A stretch of DNA of 64,000 nucleotides from Blastococcus xanthinilyticus (GCF_008124835.1 NZ_VNHW01000005.1:248001-312000), one strand, 5' to 3'; positions 41,706 through 50,986 are shown, counted from the first letter of the stretch. The notes: a model not told the origin generated them from the sequence alone. Program-made: numbers and translations.

Positions 41706-43124
41706 GTGAGCGCCGACGACGACCTCTGCACCCGCCCGGCGACGGAGCTGGCCGCCCTGGTGCGCGCCCGGGAGGTGTCGGCGCGCGAGCTCCTCGAGGC
41801 CCACCTCGCCCGGATCGAGCGGCTCAACCCGTCGCTGAACGCCGTGGTGACGCTGGACGCCGAGGGGGCCCGGGCCGCCGCCGACGCCGCCGACGCCGCA
41901 CAGGCGGCCGGGGAGCCGCTCGGCCGGCTGCACGGCCTGCCGGTCGCGCACAAGGACACCCACGCCACCGGCGGCATGCGCACCACCTGGGGCTCCCCGC
42001 TGCACCGCGACACCGTCCCCGCCCGCGACGAGCTGGCGGTGGCGCGCCTGGTCGGCGCCGGGGCCATCCGGGTGGGCAAGACCAACGTGCCGGAGTTCGC
42101 GGCCGGGTCGCACACCTTCAACCCGGTCTTCGGCGTGACGCACAACCCCTACCGGCACGGGCTCTCCGCCGGTGGGTCCAGCGGCGGCGCCGCCGCGGCG
42201 CTCGCCGCCGGGCTGGTCCCGCTGGCCGAGGGCAGCGACATGGGCGGCTCGCTGCGCAACCCGGCGGCGTTCTGCAACGTGGCCGGGCTGCGGCCCACCC
42301 CCGGCCGGGTGCCCACCTGGCCGGCGCCGATGGCCTGGTCGACGCTGTCGGTGCAGGGCCCTATGGGCCGGACCGTCGCCGACGTCGCCCTGCAGCTGTC
42401 CGTGCTGGCCGGCCCGGACCCGCGGGTGCCGATCGCCCTCGACGACGACCCCGCCGGGTTCGCCGCCCCCCTCCCCGACCGGCTGGACGGCCTGCGGGTG
42501 GCGTGGACGCCGGACCTGGGCGGCCGGGTGGCGGTCGACCCCGCGATCACCGCCACGCTGACCGCGTCGCTGGGGGTCTTCGGGGAGCTCGGCGCCGTCG
42601 TCGAGGAGGCCTGCCCCGACCTCTCCGGCGCCGACGAGGTGTTCGGCACCCTGCGGGCCTGGCTGTTCGACGCGACCTTCAGCGAGCTGGCCCGCCGGCA
42701 ACCGGAGCAGCTCAAGGAGTCGATCCGCTGGAACGCGGCGCTGGGCGCGAGGCTGACCGGCTCCGACCTGGCGCGGGCCGAGCGGCTGCACACGACGCTG
42801 TTCGAGCGGGTGGTCGCCTTCTTCGAGCGCTACGACGTCCTGCTCGCCCCCACGACGCAGGTCCTGCCCTTCCCCGTGGAGGTCGAGTACCCGACCGAGA
42901 TCGCCGGCGTCCACCAGGACAACTACCTCGAGTGGATGCGGTCCTGCACGGTCGTCTCCGCCACCGGGTGCCCGGCGCTGTCGGTGCCCGGCGGCTTCAC
43001 ACCGGACGGGCTGCCGGTGGGGCTGCAGGTGATCGGCCCCGCCCGCGCCGACCGGCGGGTGCTGGAGGTCGGCCACGCCTTCGAGCAGGCGACCCGCTTC
43101 GGCGAGCGCCGCCCCGCCCTCTGA
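41706..43124 (+). CDS. Amidase signature family enzyme
   Basis: A 472-residue amidase. The Ser-cisSer-Lys triad is visible: Lys in GLPVAHKDTHAT, cis-Ser in SAGGSSGGAAAALAAG, nucleophile Ser in GSDMGGSLRNPAAFCN. The sequence resembles general amidases annotated for short amides or cyclic-dimer linkages; the substrate is not predictable. GTG 41706 lies in the divergent region facing the DEAD-box gene, only 63 bp apart, so the two share a promoter region. Confidence 0.94.
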   Translation: MSADDDLCTRPATELAALVRAREVSARELLEAHLARIERLNPSLNAVVTLDAEGARAAADAADAAQAAGEPLGRLHGLPVAHKDTHATGGMRTTWGSPLHRDTVPARDELAVARLVGAGAIRVGKTNVPEFAAGSHTFNPVFGVTHNPYRHGLSAGGSSGGAAAALAAGLVPLAEGSDMGGSLRNPAAFCNVAGLRPTPGRVPTWPAPMAWSTLSVQGPMGRTVADVALQLSVLAGPDPRVPIALDDDPAGFAAPLPDRLDGLRVAWTPDLGGRVAVDPAITATLTASLGVFGELGAVVEEACPDLSGADEVFGTLRAWLFDATFSELARRQPEQLKESIRWNAALGARLTGSDLARAERLHTTLFERVVAFFERYDVLLAPTTQVLPFPVEVEYPTEIAGVHQDNYLEWMRSCTVVSATGCPALSVPGGFTPDGLPVGLQVIGPARADRRVLEVGHAFEQATRFGERRPAL

Positions 43125-43128
43125 CCTC

Positions 43129-43229
43129 CTCTACCACTCTCTAGCGCGGACGACAGACGACGCCAGAGTCGTCGATATGCGCATTCCTGCGCTTCTGAGC
43201 GCGTGAGAACTACCGGCATGCGCATATCG
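43129..43229 (+). other. Intergenic element A: CTAG motif plus long inverted repeat
   Basis: CTCTACC (43129-43135) and TCTCTAGC (43138-43145) are followed after 7 nt by ACAGAC, then by a perfect 12-bp inverted repeat CGATATGCGCAT (43173-43184) and ATGCGCATATCG (43218-43229) with a 33-nt loop containing a small GCGC hairpin. It lies between convergent amidase and G6PDH-like genes. A matching element is at 46570-46672. Confidence 0.7.
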
Positions 43230-43252
43230 GCGGGAGTGGCCGGACGGGATCG

Positions 43253-44620
43253 TCAGGCGGGGCCGGCTGGTCCGTCGGAGCCGGCCGGGTAGTCGAGCAG
43301 CGGGACCTCGTCCGCGGCCCAGGCGGCCAGGATCGGCTCGACGATGCGCCAGGACTCCTCCGCCTCGACGTCGCTGATCGACAGCGCCGCCTCCCCGGCC
43401 AGCAGCTCCTCGAGCAGCAGGCCGTACGCCGACAGCGGGGTCGGCGGCAGGTCGACGGCGAGCGAGCGGCGTTCCAGGTCGAACGGGTCCCCGGCGCCGT
43501 TGAGGTTGAGCTCCAGGCTGATCCCGTCCGGGTCCAGCCGCAGCCGCAGCACGTCGGGCTCGGGGCCGGCGCCGTCGGGCTCGAAGGCCAGGTGGGGCAC
43601 GGGCTTGAAGCGCAGCACGATCTCGTGCCGGTCGGCACCCAGGGCCTTGCCCGAGCGCAGCCGGAAGGGCACCCCGGCCCAGCGCCAGTTGTCGACCTCG
43701 ACGGTGTACTCGGCGTAGGTCTCGGTGCCGCGGTCGGCCTGCACCCCGCGCTCGGCGGTGTAGTCGGGCAGCTGCCGGTCGCCCACCGTCCCGGCGGTGT
43801 ACCGGGCGCGCACCGTGTCCCGCCGCATGTCCCGCGGCGGGCGGACGGCGCGGAGCACGTCGGCCTTGCGGGCGGCCAGGCTGCGCGCGTCCAGGGCGGC
43901 CGGGGGTTCCATCGCCACCACCGCCAGCATCTGCAGCAGGTGGTTCTGCAGCATGTCGCGCAGCGCACCGGCGGTGTCGTAGTAGCCGGCCCGGCCCTCC
44001 AGGCCCAGCGTCTCGTCGAACACGATGTCCACCCGCTCGAGGTGCTGGGCGTTCCACACCGGCTCGAACACCCGGTTGGCGAACCGCAGCCCGAGGATGT
44101 TGAGCACCGTCTGCATCGCGAGGAAGTGGTCGGTGCGGAACACCTGGTCCTCGGGCACCAGCCGGTGCAGCACCTCGTTGAGGTTCCGGGCATCGGCCAG
44201 GTTCCGGCCGAAGGGCTTCTCGACGGCGACCACGGTGCCCTCGGGCACCTCGCACTCCCGCAGCGCCTCCAGCGTGGGCAGGAAGACGGTGTTCGGCAGC
44301 GCCAGGTAGACCACCGGCACCCCGCCCGCCCGCTCGAGGGCGGCCCGCAGGTCCGCGGGCACCGTCACGTCGCCGTGCCGGTAGCCCAGCCACCCGATCA
44401 GCCGCTCCCTGGCCGCCTCGGGCACGCGGCCGGCGTGCTCGGCGAGCCGCGTGCGCGCCCAGTCGCGGTACTCCTCGTCGGACCAGTCCTCCCGGCTCAC
44501 GGCCAGCACGGCCACCGGCTCGTCCAGCACGCCCGCCGCCACGAGCTCGGCCAGGCCCGGCAGCAGCAACCGGCCGGTGAGGTCGCCGGTGCCGCCGAGG
44601 ACGACGAAGGACCGGTTCAC
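43253..44620 (-). CDS. Glucose-6-phosphate dehydrogenase family protein, divergent
   Basis: A 455-residue protein with the NAD(P) fold (VVLGGTGDLTGRLLLPGL), EKPFGRNLADARNLN, and a C-terminal G6PDH domain (KADVLRAVRPP, VPFRLRSGKALG, YGLLLEELLAGE). In normal G6PDH the substrate motif is DHYLGK; here it reads TDHFLAMQ, so the phosphate-binding Lys is missing. It may therefore use another substrate or have weak activity. GTG 44620 overlaps the stop of the GH15 gene (GTGA), so both are one operon. Confidence 0.88.
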   Translation of the reverse strand: MNRSFVVLGGTGDLTGRLLLPGLAELVAAGVLDEPVAVLAVSREDWSDEEYRDWARTRLAEHAGRVPEAARERLIGWLGYRHGDVTVPADLRAALERAGGVPVVYLALPNTVFLPTLEALRECEVPEGTVVAVEKPFGRNLADARNLNEVLHRLVPEDQVFRTDHFLAMQTVLNILGLRFANRVFEPVWNAQHLERVDIVFDETLGLEGRAGYYDTAGALRDMLQNHLLQMLAVVAMEPPAALDARSLAARKADVLRAVRPPRDMRRDTVRARYTAGTVGDRQLPDYTAERGVQADRGTETYAEYTVEVDNWRWAGVPFRLRSGKALGADRHEIVLRFKPVPHLAFEPDGAGPEPDVLRLRLDPDGISLELNLNGAGDPFDLERRSLAVDLPPTPLSAYGLLLEELLAGEAALSISDVEAEESWRIVEPILAAWAADEVPLLDYPAGSDGPAGPA

Positions 44621-46473
44621 CGGGCCGCTCCGTCCCGGGCGGCCAGCGCCCGACCGAGGTTCCAGCCGCTGCTGATCACGCCCACGTGGCTGAACGCCTG
44701 CGGGAAGTTGCCGAGGAACGCCCCGGTCGAGGGATCGATCTCCTCGGCGAGCAGCCCCAGCTCGGTGGCCCGGCCGCACAGCGAGTCGTACAGCTCCTGC
44801 GCCTCGTCCAGCCGGCCCTGCCCGGTGAGGTTGTCGACCAGCCAGAAGCTGCAGAGCAGGAACGCCCCCTCGCCGCCGGGCAGCCCGTCGGGTGAGGCGG
44901 TGTGCAGGTAGCGGTACAGCAGGCCGTCCCCGGCGTCGAGGTGCCGGCGCACCGCCTCGGTCGTCGCCACCATCCGCGGGTCGTCGGCCGGCACGAGCCG
45001 GCGCAGGGGCAGGGTGAGCAGCGAGCCGTCCAGACCCCCGCGGTCACCGCGGCCCGGGGGCGTCAGGTGCTCGGTGAACGTGCCGCGGTCGGGATCCCAG
45101 GCGTGCTCGAGGAGGGTGCTGCGGATCCGGTCGGCCTCGCGCCGCCACCGCTCTCCCGGGTGCGGCAGCCCGCAGAGCTCGCCGATGCGCACGGCCCGGT
45201 CGACGGCGACGTGGCACATGGCGACGGAGTAGGTGAACGGCCGGCCGGCGTCGCGGATCTCCCAGATCCCGTTGTCCGGGGTCGACCACTGGGCGATGGC
45301 CTGTTCGGTGAGGTCGCACAGCGCGCCCCAGAGGGGCGGGTCGAGCTGCCCTCCGGAGCGGGCCCACTGGTAGGCGACGTCGAGCAGCTCGCCGTAGACG
45401 TCGTTCTGCACCTGGCGGGCCGCGCCGTTGCCCCACCGCACCGGGCCCGATCCGCGGTAGCCGGAGAGGGCGAGGTCCTCCCACTCGATGCCCGGCCGCC
45501 GGCCGTCGAGGGTGTAGCAGATGCTCGCGCGGTCGTCCCGCTCGATGTTGCGCAGCGTCCAGGCCAGGAAGGCGTCGGACTCGTCCTGCATGCCGATCCG
45601 CCGCAGCGCGTAGCTGGAGAAGGCGGCGTCCCGCACCCAGGTGAACCGGTAGTCCCAGTTCCGGCTGCCGCCGATCTCCTCGGGCAGCGACGACGTCGCG
45701 GCCGCCATGATCGCGCCGGTGGGGGCGTGGTCGAGCAGCTTGAGGGTGAGCGCCGACCGGCGGACCAGGTCCTCCTGCGGGCCGGTGTAGCGGAGCCGGC
45801 CGGCCCAGCTGCGCCAGGCCGCCGCCGTCTGGTCGATCAGCCGCTCGGGCTGGGTGCGGGTCCGGGTGTGCGTCTCCCCCGACCACTGCAGGGCGACGGT
45901 CAGCTGCTCCCCCTCGCGCAGGGCCACCCGGCCGCTGAGGGCGCCGTTGCCCGCCACGGTGAGCGGGTGCGAGGAGGAGACGAGGATCTCCAGCTGCGGC
46001 TGCGCGGCCCAGAGGATCCGCCAGGCGCCCAGCTCGGGCCGCACCAGGACGCCGTCCATGGGCGCCAGCCGGATCTCCACCTCGACCGCTCCACCCACGG
46101 CGCGGGCCAGCCGGAGCAGCTCGCCGCGGCCGGAGGGCACCGGCTCGGCCAGGTCGGCGCCCGAGCGCAGCGTGAGGCAGTCGGTGAGCTCGAGCCGGCC
46201 GCCGTCCCCCTGCAGCTCGGTGACCAGGATCCCGGTGTCGGGCAGGTAGTGCTGGGCGGACTCCCGCAGGCCGACGGGGGCGATGCCGAAGCTGCCGCCG
46301 CGGTCGGTGTCGAGGATGCCGGCGAGGAACGGCCGGCTGTCGAAGTCCGGCAGGCACAGCCAGGGGATGCTGCCGTCCCGCGCCACGAGCGCGCAGGTGA
46401 GGCCGTCGCCGATCAGGCCGTGGTCCTCGATCGGCAGGTAGCCGTCGATGCGGGTCAGCGGGCGCAGCGGCAC
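44617..46473 (-). CDS. Glycoside hydrolase family 15 (glucoamylase/trehalase-type)
   Basis: A 618-residue cytoplasmic GH15 enzyme. The N-terminal trehalase-like domain begins GYLPIEDHGLIGDGLTCALV; the (alpha/alpha)6 barrel shows GSRNWDYRFTWVRDAAFS and the second catalytic Glu region EEIDPSTGAFLGNFPQAFSHV. Actinobacterial relatives hydrolyse trehalose or alpha-glucans to glucose. GTG 46473 has GAGGGAG upstream. The downstream G6PDH-like protein suggests oxidation of the released sugar, which is inference. Confidence 0.92.
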   Translation of the reverse strand: MPLRPLTRIDGYLPIEDHGLIGDGLTCALVARDGSIPWLCLPDFDSRPFLAGILDTDRGGSFGIAPVGLRESAQHYLPDTGILVTELQGDGGRLELTDCLTLRSGADLAEPVPSGRGELLRLARAVGGAVEVEIRLAPMDGVLVRPELGAWRILWAAQPQLEILVSSSHPLTVAGNGALSGRVALREGEQLTVALQWSGETHTRTRTQPERLIDQTAAAWRSWAGRLRYTGPQEDLVRRSALTLKLLDHAPTGAIMAAATSSLPEEIGGSRNWDYRFTWVRDAAFSSYALRRIGMQDESDAFLAWTLRNIERDDRASICYTLDGRRPGIEWEDLALSGYRGSGPVRWGNGAARQVQNDVYGELLDVAYQWARSGGQLDPPLWGALCDLTEQAIAQWSTPDNGIWEIRDAGRPFTYSVAMCHVAVDRAVRIGELCGLPHPGERWRREADRIRSTLLEHAWDPDRGTFTEHLTPPGRGDRGGLDGSLLTLPLRRLVPADDPRMVATTEAVRRHLDAGDGLLYRYLHTASPDGLPGGEGAFLLCSFWLVDNLTGQGRLDEAQELYDSLCGRATELGLLAEEIDPSTGAFLGNFPQAFSHVGVISSGWNLGRALAARDGAAR

Positions 46474-46569
46474 GGAACTCCCTCGGGTCGGTGGGCAGGG
46501 GACCTCCCGACCGTGCCCGCCCACGCACCCGCCAACCACCCCCGACATGACGGTCCGATGACTTGGGCC

Positions 46570-46672
46570 CTCTATCGCTCTCTAGCCGAGGCGCTAGACG
46601 GCCTCATGACCGCCGAGATGCGCACGACCGCGGGAAAGGTGCCGGTCACAGGCGCAGCCGTGCGCATCGGCG
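46570..46672 (+). other. Intergenic element B: CTAG motif plus inverted repeat
   Basis: CTCTATC (46570-46576), TCTCTAGC (46579-46586), 7 nt, CTAGAC (46594-46599), then ATGCGCACG (46618-46626) paired with CGTGCGCAT (46659-46667) and flanking GCCG/CGGC. The distances between parts match element A: 39 nt from TCTCTAGC to the first ATGCGCA in both. It lies about 100 bp upstream of the GH15 start and beyond the response regulator gene end. Confidence 0.7.
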
Positions 46673-46759
46673 CGGGGTGCGCGGAGACCATGGGGCGCGG
46701 ACGGGGAGGCGCGAGGCACCAATGTCGCGCCGGCGGGCCTCGTGCCCGACCGCGGCCGG

Positions 46760-47431
46760 TCAGTCCCCGGCCGGCTGGGCCGGCGGCAGCAGGCCGGCCT
46801 GCCAGGCCATCGCCACCAGCTGGGCACGGTCGCGCGCGGCGAGCTTGGTCAGCACCCGCCCGACGTGGGTGCGCGCCGTCGCCGGGCTCATGTGCAGCGC
46901 CCGCCCGATCTCCTCGTTCGACATACCGCGGGCGACCGCGACCAGCACCTCGCCCTCCCGGTCGGTCAGGTGCTGGAGGAGCCCGGAATCCGCCGGCGGC
47001 GGGGCGTGCAGCGCGGCGGCCAGCACGCTGCGGGTGACGGCGGGGTCGAGCACCGCCTCGCCGGCGGCGGCCGCGCGCACCGCCCGGCGCAGCGCGTCGG
47101 GCTCGGCGTCCTTGAGCAGGAAGCCGCTGGCGCCGGCGCGCAGGGCGCCGAAGACCAGCTCGTCGTCGTCGAAGGTGGTCAGCGCCAGGACGGACACCCC
47201 CTCCAGCGCGGGGTCGGCCACGATGCGGCGGGTGGTCTCGATGCCGTCGAGCACCGGCATCCGCAGGTCCATGAGCACGACGTCGACGTCGCGGGCTCCC
47301 CCCAGCCGGTGCAGCGCGGCGCGCCCGTCGCCCGCTTCGCCCACCACCTGCACGTCGTCGGCCCGGTCCAGCAGCGCGCGGATGCCGGCCCGCACCAGGG
47401 GCTGGTCGTCGACCACCAGCACGCGGATCAC
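46760..47431 (-). CDS. NarL/FixJ (LuxR-type) response regulator
   Basis: A 223-residue two-domain regulator. The receiver has VVDDQPLVRAG (acidic pair), the phosphoacceptor Asp in DVVLMDLRMPVLDG, Thr in LTTFDDDE and Lys in GFLLKDAEP. The LuxR HTH is LTDREGEVLVAVARGMSNEEIGRALHMSPATARTHVGRVL. GTG 47431 overlaps the histidine kinase stop (GTGA), so the pair forms one two-component system. Confidence 0.96.
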   Translation of the reverse strand: MIRVLVVDDQPLVRAGIRALLDRADDVQVVGEAGDGRAALHRLGGARDVDVVLMDLRMPVLDGIETTRRIVADPALEGVSVLALTTFDDDELVFGALRAGASGFLLKDAEPDALRRAVRAAAAGEAVLDPAVTRSVLAAALHAPPPADSGLLQHLTDREGEVLVAVARGMSNEEIGRALHMSPATARTHVGRVLTKLAARDRAQLVAMAWQAGLLPPAQPAGD

Positions 47432-48594
47432 GGCTGCGCGCCGACCCGTTCGGCGGTCAGCGGGAGCACCGCGGTCACGGCGAACCCCCTGGCGTGCCGG
47501 TTGCCCACCGCCAGCCGGCCGCCCAGCAGCGCCACCCGCTCGCGCATCCCCTGCAGCCCGTGCCCGGCGGCACCGGTGCCCGGGTCGCCGGCGCCGTCGT
47601 CGGCCACCGTGACGGTGAGGTCGGCCGCCCCGTGCTCCAGGGTCACCGTCGCGGAGCGGGCGTGCGCGTGCCGGAGGACGTTGGTCAGCGATTCCTGCAC
47701 CAGCCGGTGCACCGTCGCCTCGACGGCGGCGGGCAGCGGGCGCTCCACGCCGCGGACCTCGAGCCGGACGTCGAGGCCGGTCGACGCGGTGGCGGCGACC
47801 AGATCGGCGAGGTCGGCCATGCCCGCCGCCGGCTCGGCGCTCGTGGCGGCGTCCCCCCGCAGCAGCCCCACGGTGTCGCCGAGGTGGTGCAGCACGTCCC
47901 GGCTGACGGTGCGGATCGTCTCCAGCGACCGGCGGGCGGCCTCCCGGTCGTCGTCCAGCGCCTCGGCGGCCACGGCGGCGTGCAGGGTGACGATGGCGAC
48001 CGCGTGGCCTAGCTGGTCGTGCACGTCGCGGGCGATCCGCAGCCGCTCGTCGGCCACCCGGCGCTGCGCCTCGGCCTCGCGCTCCTGCTCGGCCAGCCGC
48101 AGCCGCTGGTCGAGCTCGGCCTGCCAGCCCCGGCGCGAGCGCACGGCGTCGCCCAGCGCCAGCACCGCGGCGAGCAGCGCGAGGGACAGGGCGCCGTCGT
48201 AGCCGATGATGACCCCCGGGTCCACGTCCCGCTCGCCGCCCAGCAGCCGGAAGATCGTCGACAGGGCGAGGCCCGAGCCGCCCACCACCGCGCCCAGCCG
48301 CACCCGTCCGGCCTCGGCGACGGTGAACAGCGCGGGGGCGAGCGGCAGCGCCAGGCCGATCGCGGGATAGCCGGTCCAGTAGTAGCCGAAGAGCAGGGCG
48401 ATGCTCAGCGCCAGCGCGGGCACGGGGGCCCGGCGGGCGAACAGCATCGGCAGGCCGACCACGGTCACGAGGGCGAAGGCAAAGGCATCGGGCGGCTTCG
48501 CCTCGACCTCGAGGTGGGCGGCCAGCGCGGCCCAGGCCGGCAGCACCGAGGCCAGCACGAGGACGACGTCGGTCCGCCCCGGGCGCCAGGTCAT
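47428..48594 (-). CDS. Histidine kinase, DesK/NarX-like (HisKA_3)
   Basis: A 388-residue membrane kinase. About four to six helices occupy residues 10-150 with no large external loop, so it probably senses membrane state. The phosphorylated His is in DERLRIARDVHDQLGHAVAI; the ATPase domain shows VQESLTNVLRHAHA and GHGLQGMRERVALLGG. It phosphorylates the regulator encoded downstream. It diverges from an MMPL transporter gene, a likely target. Confidence 0.94.
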   Translation of the reverse strand: MTWRPGRTDVVLVLASVLPAWAALAAHLEVEAKPPDAFAFALVTVVGLPMLFARRAPVPALALSIALLFGYYWTGYPAIGLALPLAPALFTVAEAGRVRLGAVVGGSGLALSTIFRLLGGERDVDPGVIIGYDGALSLALLAAVLALGDAVRSRRGWQAELDQRLRLAEQEREAEAQRRVADERLRIARDVHDQLGHAVAIVTLHAAVAAEALDDDREAARRSLETIRTVSRDVLHHLGDTVGLLRGDAATSAEPAAGMADLADLVAATASTGLDVRLEVRGVERPLPAAVEATVHRLVQESLTNVLRHAHARSATVTLEHGAADLTVTVADDGAGDPGTGAAGHGLQGMRERVALLGGRLAVGNRHARGFAVTAVLPLTAERVGAQP

Positions 48595-48611
48595 GCCGGG
48601 AGGCTAGGGCG

Positions 48612-48629
48612 TTCCCGGTGTGCCGGGAA
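48612..48629. promoter_or_regulatory. Inverted repeat TTCCCGG-N4-CCGGGAA
   Basis: Seven-base arms lie 17 bp upstream of the histidine kinase start in the 172-bp divergent region with the MMPL gene. It is a candidate site for the cognate response regulator. Confidence 0.5.
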
Positions 48630-48766
48630 TCCGCGCGACGACGTAGTCCTCGCGGCAGGTGTACGCCGAGATCCGTAGCCAGGTCGGTCGGCGCAGCGGA
48701 TCCCCCGGAGGCCCGGCGTTCCTAGCGTTCCCGGCGTCCTGTCCGGTCCAGCCCCTGGAGAACGCC

Positions 48767-50947
48767 GTGCTCGCCACTCTCGCCCGTTCCTGCGCCCGTG
48801 CCCGGTGGTCGGTCACGACCGTGTGGGTCACCGCCGTCGTCATGCTCTCGGTGCTCGCCGGGGCCTTCGCCGGCCCGACCAGCGACGACTTCTCGCTGCC
48901 CGGATCGGAGAGCCAGCGGGCCTCCGACCTGCTCGCCGACGCCGGGTTCGAGGCGAGCGCCGGCACGCAGGCGCAGGTGGTGCTGCACGCGCCCGACGGC
49001 GTGGCGACGCCGCAGGTGCGGGCGGCGGTCGAGGACCTGGCCGCCGCGATCGAGGATGAGCTGCCCGGTGCGGAGGTGGTCAGCCCCTTCGCCCCGGGAG
49101 GCGATCGGCAGATCTCCCCCGGCGGGGACATCGCCTACCTGCAGGTCGATCTGCCGCACCGCGATCCGGCGGAGGTGGCCGCGTCCGGGGAGCAGCTCCT
49201 GGCGCTGGCCGACGACGTCGGCGTGGCCGGGCTGCAGGTCGAGCTGGGGCTGCAGGTGGAGGAGCAGGAGCCGGCCGGTGCGCCGGCCGAGGTGATCGGC
49301 CTGATCGCCGCCGCGGTGATCCTGCTGATCGCGTTCGGCTCCGTCGTGGCGATGCTGCTGCCGCTGGCCATCGGCGTCCTCGGGGCGCTCTGCGGTGTCG
49401 CCGGGGTGGAGCTGGCCGCGCACGTCATCGCGGTGCCCAGCTACGCCGGCGCGGCGGCCGGGATGATCGCCATCGGCGTCGGCATCGACTACGCACTGCT
49501 GGTGGTCACCCGGTTCCGGGAGGCACTGCACGACGGGCTGCCGGTGCCCGACGCGGTCGCCCTCGCGCAGCACACGGCGGGCCGGTCGGTGCTCTTCGCG
49601 GGCGTCACCGTGGTCATCGCCACCCTCGGTCTGGTCTTCATGGGCATCGAGCTGATCACCGGCATGGCGATCGGCATCGCGGCGGCGGTCCTGGTCGCCA
49701 TGCTGGCCGCGGTGACCCTGCTGCCGGCCCTGCTCGGCATCGTCGGGCCCCGGCTGCAGCGCGCCCAGGCCCGACCACGGCGGCGGCTCGCCGGCGGCGG
49801 CGACGGCTCGGGTGCGGCAGCGGAGCGGTGGTCGCGGACGGTGCAGCGCCGGCCGGCGCTGTGGGTGGCCGGGGCGCTGGCCGCACTGGCAGTGCTGGCC
49901 GTCCCGGTGCTCGACCTGCGGCTCGGCTTCAGCGACGCCGGGACGATGCCCGAGGAGAGCAGCGCGCGCCAGGCCTACGACCTGGTCGCCGACGGCTTCG
50001 GACCGGGCGTGAACGGGCCGCTCGTCGTCGCCGTCGACGCCCCGTCCGGAGACGCCGAACCGCTCGCCGCGGACCTGGCCGCGGCGTTCGCCACCGACGG
50101 CGGAGTCGCGGCGGTGAGCCCGCCGGTGGTCTCCAGGGACGGCGGGACGGCTGTGCTGCAGGTGGTGCCGACCTCGGCGCCGCGGGACGAGGCGACGACC
50201 GACCTGGTGCACCGGCTGCGCGAGGACGTCGTCCCGCCGGTGGTGGCGGGAACCGGCGGTGAGGTGGCCATCGGCGGCGCGCAGCCGGCGGCGATCGACT
50301 TCGCCGACTACACCGCCCAGCGGCTGCCGCTGTTCCTGTCCGTCGTCCTCGGGCTGTCGTTCCTGCTGCTCGCGGTGGTCTTCCGGGGCCTGCTCGTGGC
50401 GCTCAAGGCGGTGGTGGTGAACCTGCTGTCGATCGGTGCCGCGTTCGGCGCGCTGGTGGCCGTGTTCCAGTGGGGCCGGCTGGCCGGTGCCCTCGGCATC
50501 GAGGGCACCGGGCCGATCGAGGCCTGGGTGCCGATGCTGCTGATCGCGATCGTGTTCGGCCTGTCGATGGACTACGAGGTGTTCCTGCTCTCGCGGATCC
50601 GCGAGGAGTACGACCGCACCGGGGACAACGCGGCGGCGGTCGCGACCGGGCTGGCCCGCACGGCCCGGGTGATCACCGCGGCCGCGGCGATCATGGTCTG
50701 CGTGTTCGGCAGCTTCGTCCTGGGCGCCGACCGGGACCTGCAGCTGTTCGGCTTCGGGCTCGCGGTGGCGATCCTCATCGACGCGACGCTCGTCCGGATG
50801 GTGCTCGTGCCGGCGACCATGGAGCTCCTGGGCCGCGCCAACTGGTGGCTGCCGGGGTGGCTGGACCGGCGGCTCCCGCACCTGACCGTCGAGGGTTCGG
50901 TGTCACTGCCGCGGGAGCCGGTCCGGGAGACGGCCGGGGTGCGGTGA
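48767..50947 (+). CDS. MMPL family transporter
   Basis: A 726-residue RND-superfamily exporter of the MmpL/YdfJ type. One N-terminal helix, an external domain, five helices (GLIAAAVILLIAFGSVVAML to LLPALLGIV), a second external domain, and five more helices (LPLFLSVVLGLSFLLLAVVF onward). The characteristic GIDYALLVVTRFRE and GLSMDYEVFLLSRIREEY motifs carry proton-relay residues. GTG 48767 has CTGGAG 6 nt upstream. Substrates of the family are lipids or drugs; here unknown. It is divergent from the two-component system. Confidence 0.94.
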   Translation: MLATLARSCARARWSVTTVWVTAVVMLSVLAGAFAGPTSDDFSLPGSESQRASDLLADAGFEASAGTQAQVVLHAPDGVATPQVRAAVEDLAAAIEDELPGAEVVSPFAPGGDRQISPGGDIAYLQVDLPHRDPAEVAASGEQLLALADDVGVAGLQVELGLQVEEQEPAGAPAEVIGLIAAAVILLIAFGSVVAMLLPLAIGVLGALCGVAGVELAAHVIAVPSYAGAAAGMIAIGVGIDYALLVVTRFREALHDGLPVPDAVALAQHTAGRSVLFAGVTVVIATLGLVFMGIELITGMAIGIAAAVLVAMLAAVTLLPALLGIVGPRLQRAQARPRRRLAGGGDGSGAAAERWSRTVQRRPALWVAGALAALAVLAVPVLDLRLGFSDAGTMPEESSARQAYDLVADGFGPGVNGPLVVAVDAPSGDAEPLAADLAAAFATDGGVAAVSPPVVSRDGGTAVLQVVPTSAPRDEATTDLVHRLREDVVPPVVAGTGGEVAIGGAQPAAIDFADYTAQRLPLFLSVVLGLSFLLLAVVFRGLLVALKAVVVNLLSIGAAFGALVAVFQWGRLAGALGIEGTGPIEAWVPMLLIAIVFGLSMDYEVFLLSRIREEYDRTGDNAAAVATGLARTARVITAAAAIMVCVFGSFVLGADRDLQLFGFGLAVAILIDATLVRMVLVPATMELLGRANWWLPGWLDRRLPHLTVEGSVSLPREPVRETAGVR

Positions 50948-50956
50948 TGCGCCCGC

Positions 50957-50973
50957 CGTCGGGCCGGCCGACG
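50957..50973. terminator. Hairpin between MMPL and aldo/keto reductase genes
   Basis: CGTCGG and CCGACG arms with a 5-nt loop lie between the convergent gene ends. Confidence 0.5.
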
Positions 50974-50986
50974 CGCACCGCGACGT

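Noticed and set aside
41643-43076. N-terminal extension of the DEAD-box gene through the amidase gene
   Set aside because: The helicase starts at ATG 41642; the rest is the complement of the amidase.
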